Assembly: GCA_903882335.1 (NCBI GenBank)
Contig: CAIRWP010000127.1
Span: 1 to 25,807 of the forward strand
Direction of reading: 5' to 3'
Length of the DNA stretch: 25,807 nt
Source: an uncultured Opitutia bacterium
GTDB lineage: Bacteria; Verrucomicrobiota; Verrucomicrobiia; Opitutales; UBA953
Shown one piece after another: positions 24,534-25,807 of this stretch. Within the stretch, counting starts at the first letter, position 1. Each line of letters starts with the position of its first letter. The translations under genes and the position numbers were made by a program. The notes below the pieces were generated by a model. That model was not told where the DNA came from, ran no database searches, and saw nothing but the letters and a program-made list of their open reading frames with translations.

Positions 24534-25133
24534 TCACAAAGCCAACATCCGGCGACGCAGTTCGGCGGTCTCCGCCTTGGGGTCGAGACCGGCGACCCGA
24601 AAAGGCTCGCCGAAGGTCACAGTGGCCCCGCGGCGGTAAAACGGCCAAAGCAGGAAAAGCAGGATGTTCTGGGTGGTGATCGAGAAACGCCGCACCCACG
24701 GGCCCGGGTAATTACCATACCGGATACGCATCGGGACCAAGGGAACGCCCGCCTGAGCGGCGATGCGAACGGCCCCGGTCTTGTAGGGGAGCAGGTCCTC
24801 GCCCAAGGCCTCGACCAGACCCGTCGGGCAGATCGCGACCGGCTGACCGGCCTTGAGCAGCTCCACCGCGAGCGGGATGTCGACCTGCACAAAGCCCCAC
24901 CGGAGCGCCCAGCGCTTGAGGAAGGGGAACGTGAAGACCAGCGGGTGCACGAGCAGGCGCGCGCCGCGATGGGCGAAGGCGAACAGGAAGACATCGCGGT
25001 AGCTCGGGTGATTGGAGCAGAGCAGGACGCCACCGGTGGGGACCGAGCCGACGACGGTGACCTTGCCGATGAGCAACCGGATCAGCCAGCGGGCCGGCTG
25101 GGGGATGAGGCGCGCAAGCTCGCTGACAAGCAT
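24534..25133 (-). CDS. 1-acyl-glycerol-3-phosphate acyltransferase-like (PlsC family)
   Basis: 199 residues. The catalytic HX4D motif is clear: NHPSYRD with His42 and Asp47. The later block ICPTGLVEALGEDLLPYKTGA aligns with the family EGT motif and the KTG that follows, but Glu is replaced by Thr104 (PTG rather than PEG). PlsC-type enzymes acylate lysophosphatidate at the membrane; several branches use other acceptors such as lyso-ornithine lipid. With the altered motif the acceptor may differ. ATG 25133 is chosen because the upstream open frame to 25331 overlaps the DUF6794 gene as a shadow. It lies 85 nt after the DUF6794 gene. Confidence 0.85.
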   Translation of the reverse strand: MLVSELARLIPQPARWLIRLLIGKVTVVGSVPTGGVLLCSNHPSYRDVFLFAFAHRGARLLVHPLVFTFPFLKRWALRWGFVQVDIPLAVELLKAGQPVAICPTGLVEALGEDLLPYKTGAVRIAAQAGVPLVPMRIRYGNYPGPWVRRFSITTQNILLFLLWPFYRRGATVTFGEPFRVAGLDPKAETAELRRRMLAL

Positions 25134-25218
25134 GCGGCCAGCATGGACCGCATCCGACGCAAGGCAACCCCCTTGCGGACATGACCAAGCGCCGCAGGCG
25201 GCCAGCCACCGGCCGCGT

Positions 25219-25545
25219 TTATTCGGTCGCCGGACCGGACTTCTCAGCCCGGAGCAGCCGACGGCGGAGCTTCCAGTCCTTGTGCTTCCGCAAGTAGGCG
25301 ACCAAGGCATCGAGGATCGGGGCGGACGCATCGTCGGGGTGCCAGGCCCCGATTTCCTTCATCAAGGCTTGGTTGCCCTGCCAGAGACCGAGGCTGTTAC
25401 GGACCCACATCCCGAGGCCGAAGTGGTGATCCAGTTCGGAGGACTCGGGGTGCAGCAAGACTTCGAGCGTCCGGACCGGCAGGCGCTTGAGGCAGAACTC
25501 GACCGCCGCGGGCAACGTCGAGGGATAGTTTTTCTTTCGGGGCAT
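25219..25545 (-). CDS. DUF6794-type protein
   Basis: 108 residues. N-terminal YPSTLPAAVEFCLKRLP and the core HFGLGMWVRNSLGLWQGN followed by HPDDASAPILDAL match the pattern I associate with DUF6794, a small cytosolic helical family of unknown function. The N-terminus and C-terminus are both basic. Upstream is the repeat island 25546-25807; downstream is the PlsC-like gene on the same strand. Confidence 0.85.
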   Translation of the reverse strand: MPRKKNYPSTLPAAVEFCLKRLPVRTLEVLLHPESSELDHHFGLGMWVRNSLGLWQGNQALMKEIGAWHPDDASAPILDALVAYLRKHKDWKLRRRLLRAEKSGPATE

Positions 25546-25619
25546 GGGTGAAGGCCCGTCGGTCTGCCCTCGGCAGAAGCATTGTCAAATGAGAGGCAGG
25601 GTCAGGAAACTGATTGCGG

Positions 25620-25643
25620 CTACCTCGGTTGCCTTTGAGGTAG
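25620..25643. repeat. 7-bp inverted repeat overlapping repeat copy E
   Basis: CTACCTC (25620-25626) and GAGGTAG (25637-25643) are complementary across a 10-nt gap; the right arm includes the head of copy E. Confidence 0.55.
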
Positions 25644-25664
25644 GGACGAGCGTCCCTGCTCGTC
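25639..25664 (+). repeat. GGTAGGG hairpin repeat, copy E
   Basis: 26 bases, head GGTAGGG, then an 8-bp inverted pair GGACGAGC/GCTCGTCC around a GTCCCT loop (the pair ends at 25665). Identical to copy F over 26 bases and of the same layout as copies A-D. Confidence 0.85.
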
Positions 25665-25703
25665 CGCGATAGACCAGTTAGACACCCGGCCGACCATAAA
25701 GAT

Positions 25704-25738
25704 AGAGTACAGAGTACGGATGACAGAGTACTGAGTAC
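25704..25738 (+). repeat. Tandem array of five 7-bp units (AGAGTAC type)
   Basis: AGAGTAC, AGAGTAC, GGATGAC, AGAGTAC, TGAGTAC follow without gaps; the middle unit is divergent. It sits between GGTAGGG copies E and F. Confidence 0.8.
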
Positions 25739-25781
25739 TGCGTCGAGGTGACCTGATGCCAATTCAGAGGCGGTTCGCGCA

Positions 25782-25807
25782 GGTAGGGACGAGCGTCCCT
25801 GCTCGTC
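25782..25807 (+). repeat. GGTAGGG hairpin repeat, copy F (at window edge)
   Basis: Identical to copy E over all 26 bases and in the same orientation; the window ends at its last base, so it may continue. Confidence 0.85.

Noticed and set aside
25639..25807. CRISPR-like repeat with spacer
   Set aside because: Only two copies, 117 bp apart, each copy internally palindromic, and no cas gene in the window.

Overview
The window is GC-rich bacterial chromosome, densely coded on both strands, and looks like the PVC superphylum, most likely Verrucomicrobiota of the Opitutae type. The reasons are two very large secreted proteins with the PVC layout (beta-propeller, HEAT-like repeats, CxxCH heme domain, one with an extra DUF1080 domain), a prepilin-type protein with the FTLIELL leader, a DUF6794 protein, and several proteins that I can place only as conserved-looking Verrucomicrobial hypotheticals. 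This is mostly ordinary chromosomal background. There is no phage, plasmid, integrase, transposase, CRISPR array or rRNA.

Layout. (1) 2-2149, +: a membrane protein cut by the window edge, apparently joining DUF2157/DUF4401, GDYXXLXY and a PrcB-like tail; it converges on a shared terminator. (2) 2224-7601, -: a 1442-residue PVC cytochrome and a MidA/COG1565-type methyltransferase. (3) 7685-9255: tsaD (+) convergent with an isochorismatase-fold hydrolase (-). (4) 9348-11355, +: a small cysteine-containing protein, a lipoprotein with a SecD-P1-like tail, and an M23 peptidase translationally coupled to it. (5) 11356-13326, -: a tight menA / dCMP deaminase / yqgE-algH operon. (6) 13417-17936, -: tRNA-Leu(GAG) with its own terminator, then purD, a low-molecular-weight phosphatase, rpiB, glyA and a pseudopilin, ending at a terminator. 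(7) 18039-19433, +: an uncharacterised 464-residue protein with an arginine/glycine/aspartate-rich disordered head. (8) 19434-19691: a repeat island. (9) 19692-24432: a glycosyltransferase (-), a 55-residue membrane miniprotein (+) and a second PVC cytochrome (-). (10) 24534-25545, -: a DUF6794 protein and a PlsC-type acyltransferase. (11) 25546-25807: a second repeat island running to the window edge.

Working together: glyA makes glycine and methylene-tetrahydrofolate, purD consumes glycine for purines, and rpiB feeds ribose phosphate toward PRPP, so group 6 reads as a one-carbon/purine operon that also carries the rpiB-phosphatase pair known beside glyA in Bacillus. MenA points to menaquinone as a respiratory quinone, and the two PVC cytochromes would act in the periplasm, probably oxidising organic substrates.

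The most unusual signals are non-coding. A 26-bp family with a constant GGTAGGG head followed by a hairpin occurs six times, only in the two repeat islands. Four copies are nested as an inverted composite of 179 bp, one copy doubles as a terminator, and each island also carries a tandem array of 7-bp units. A second global signal is that none of about twenty start codons has a convincing Shine-Dalgarno sequence; the bases before ATG are often C-rich instead.
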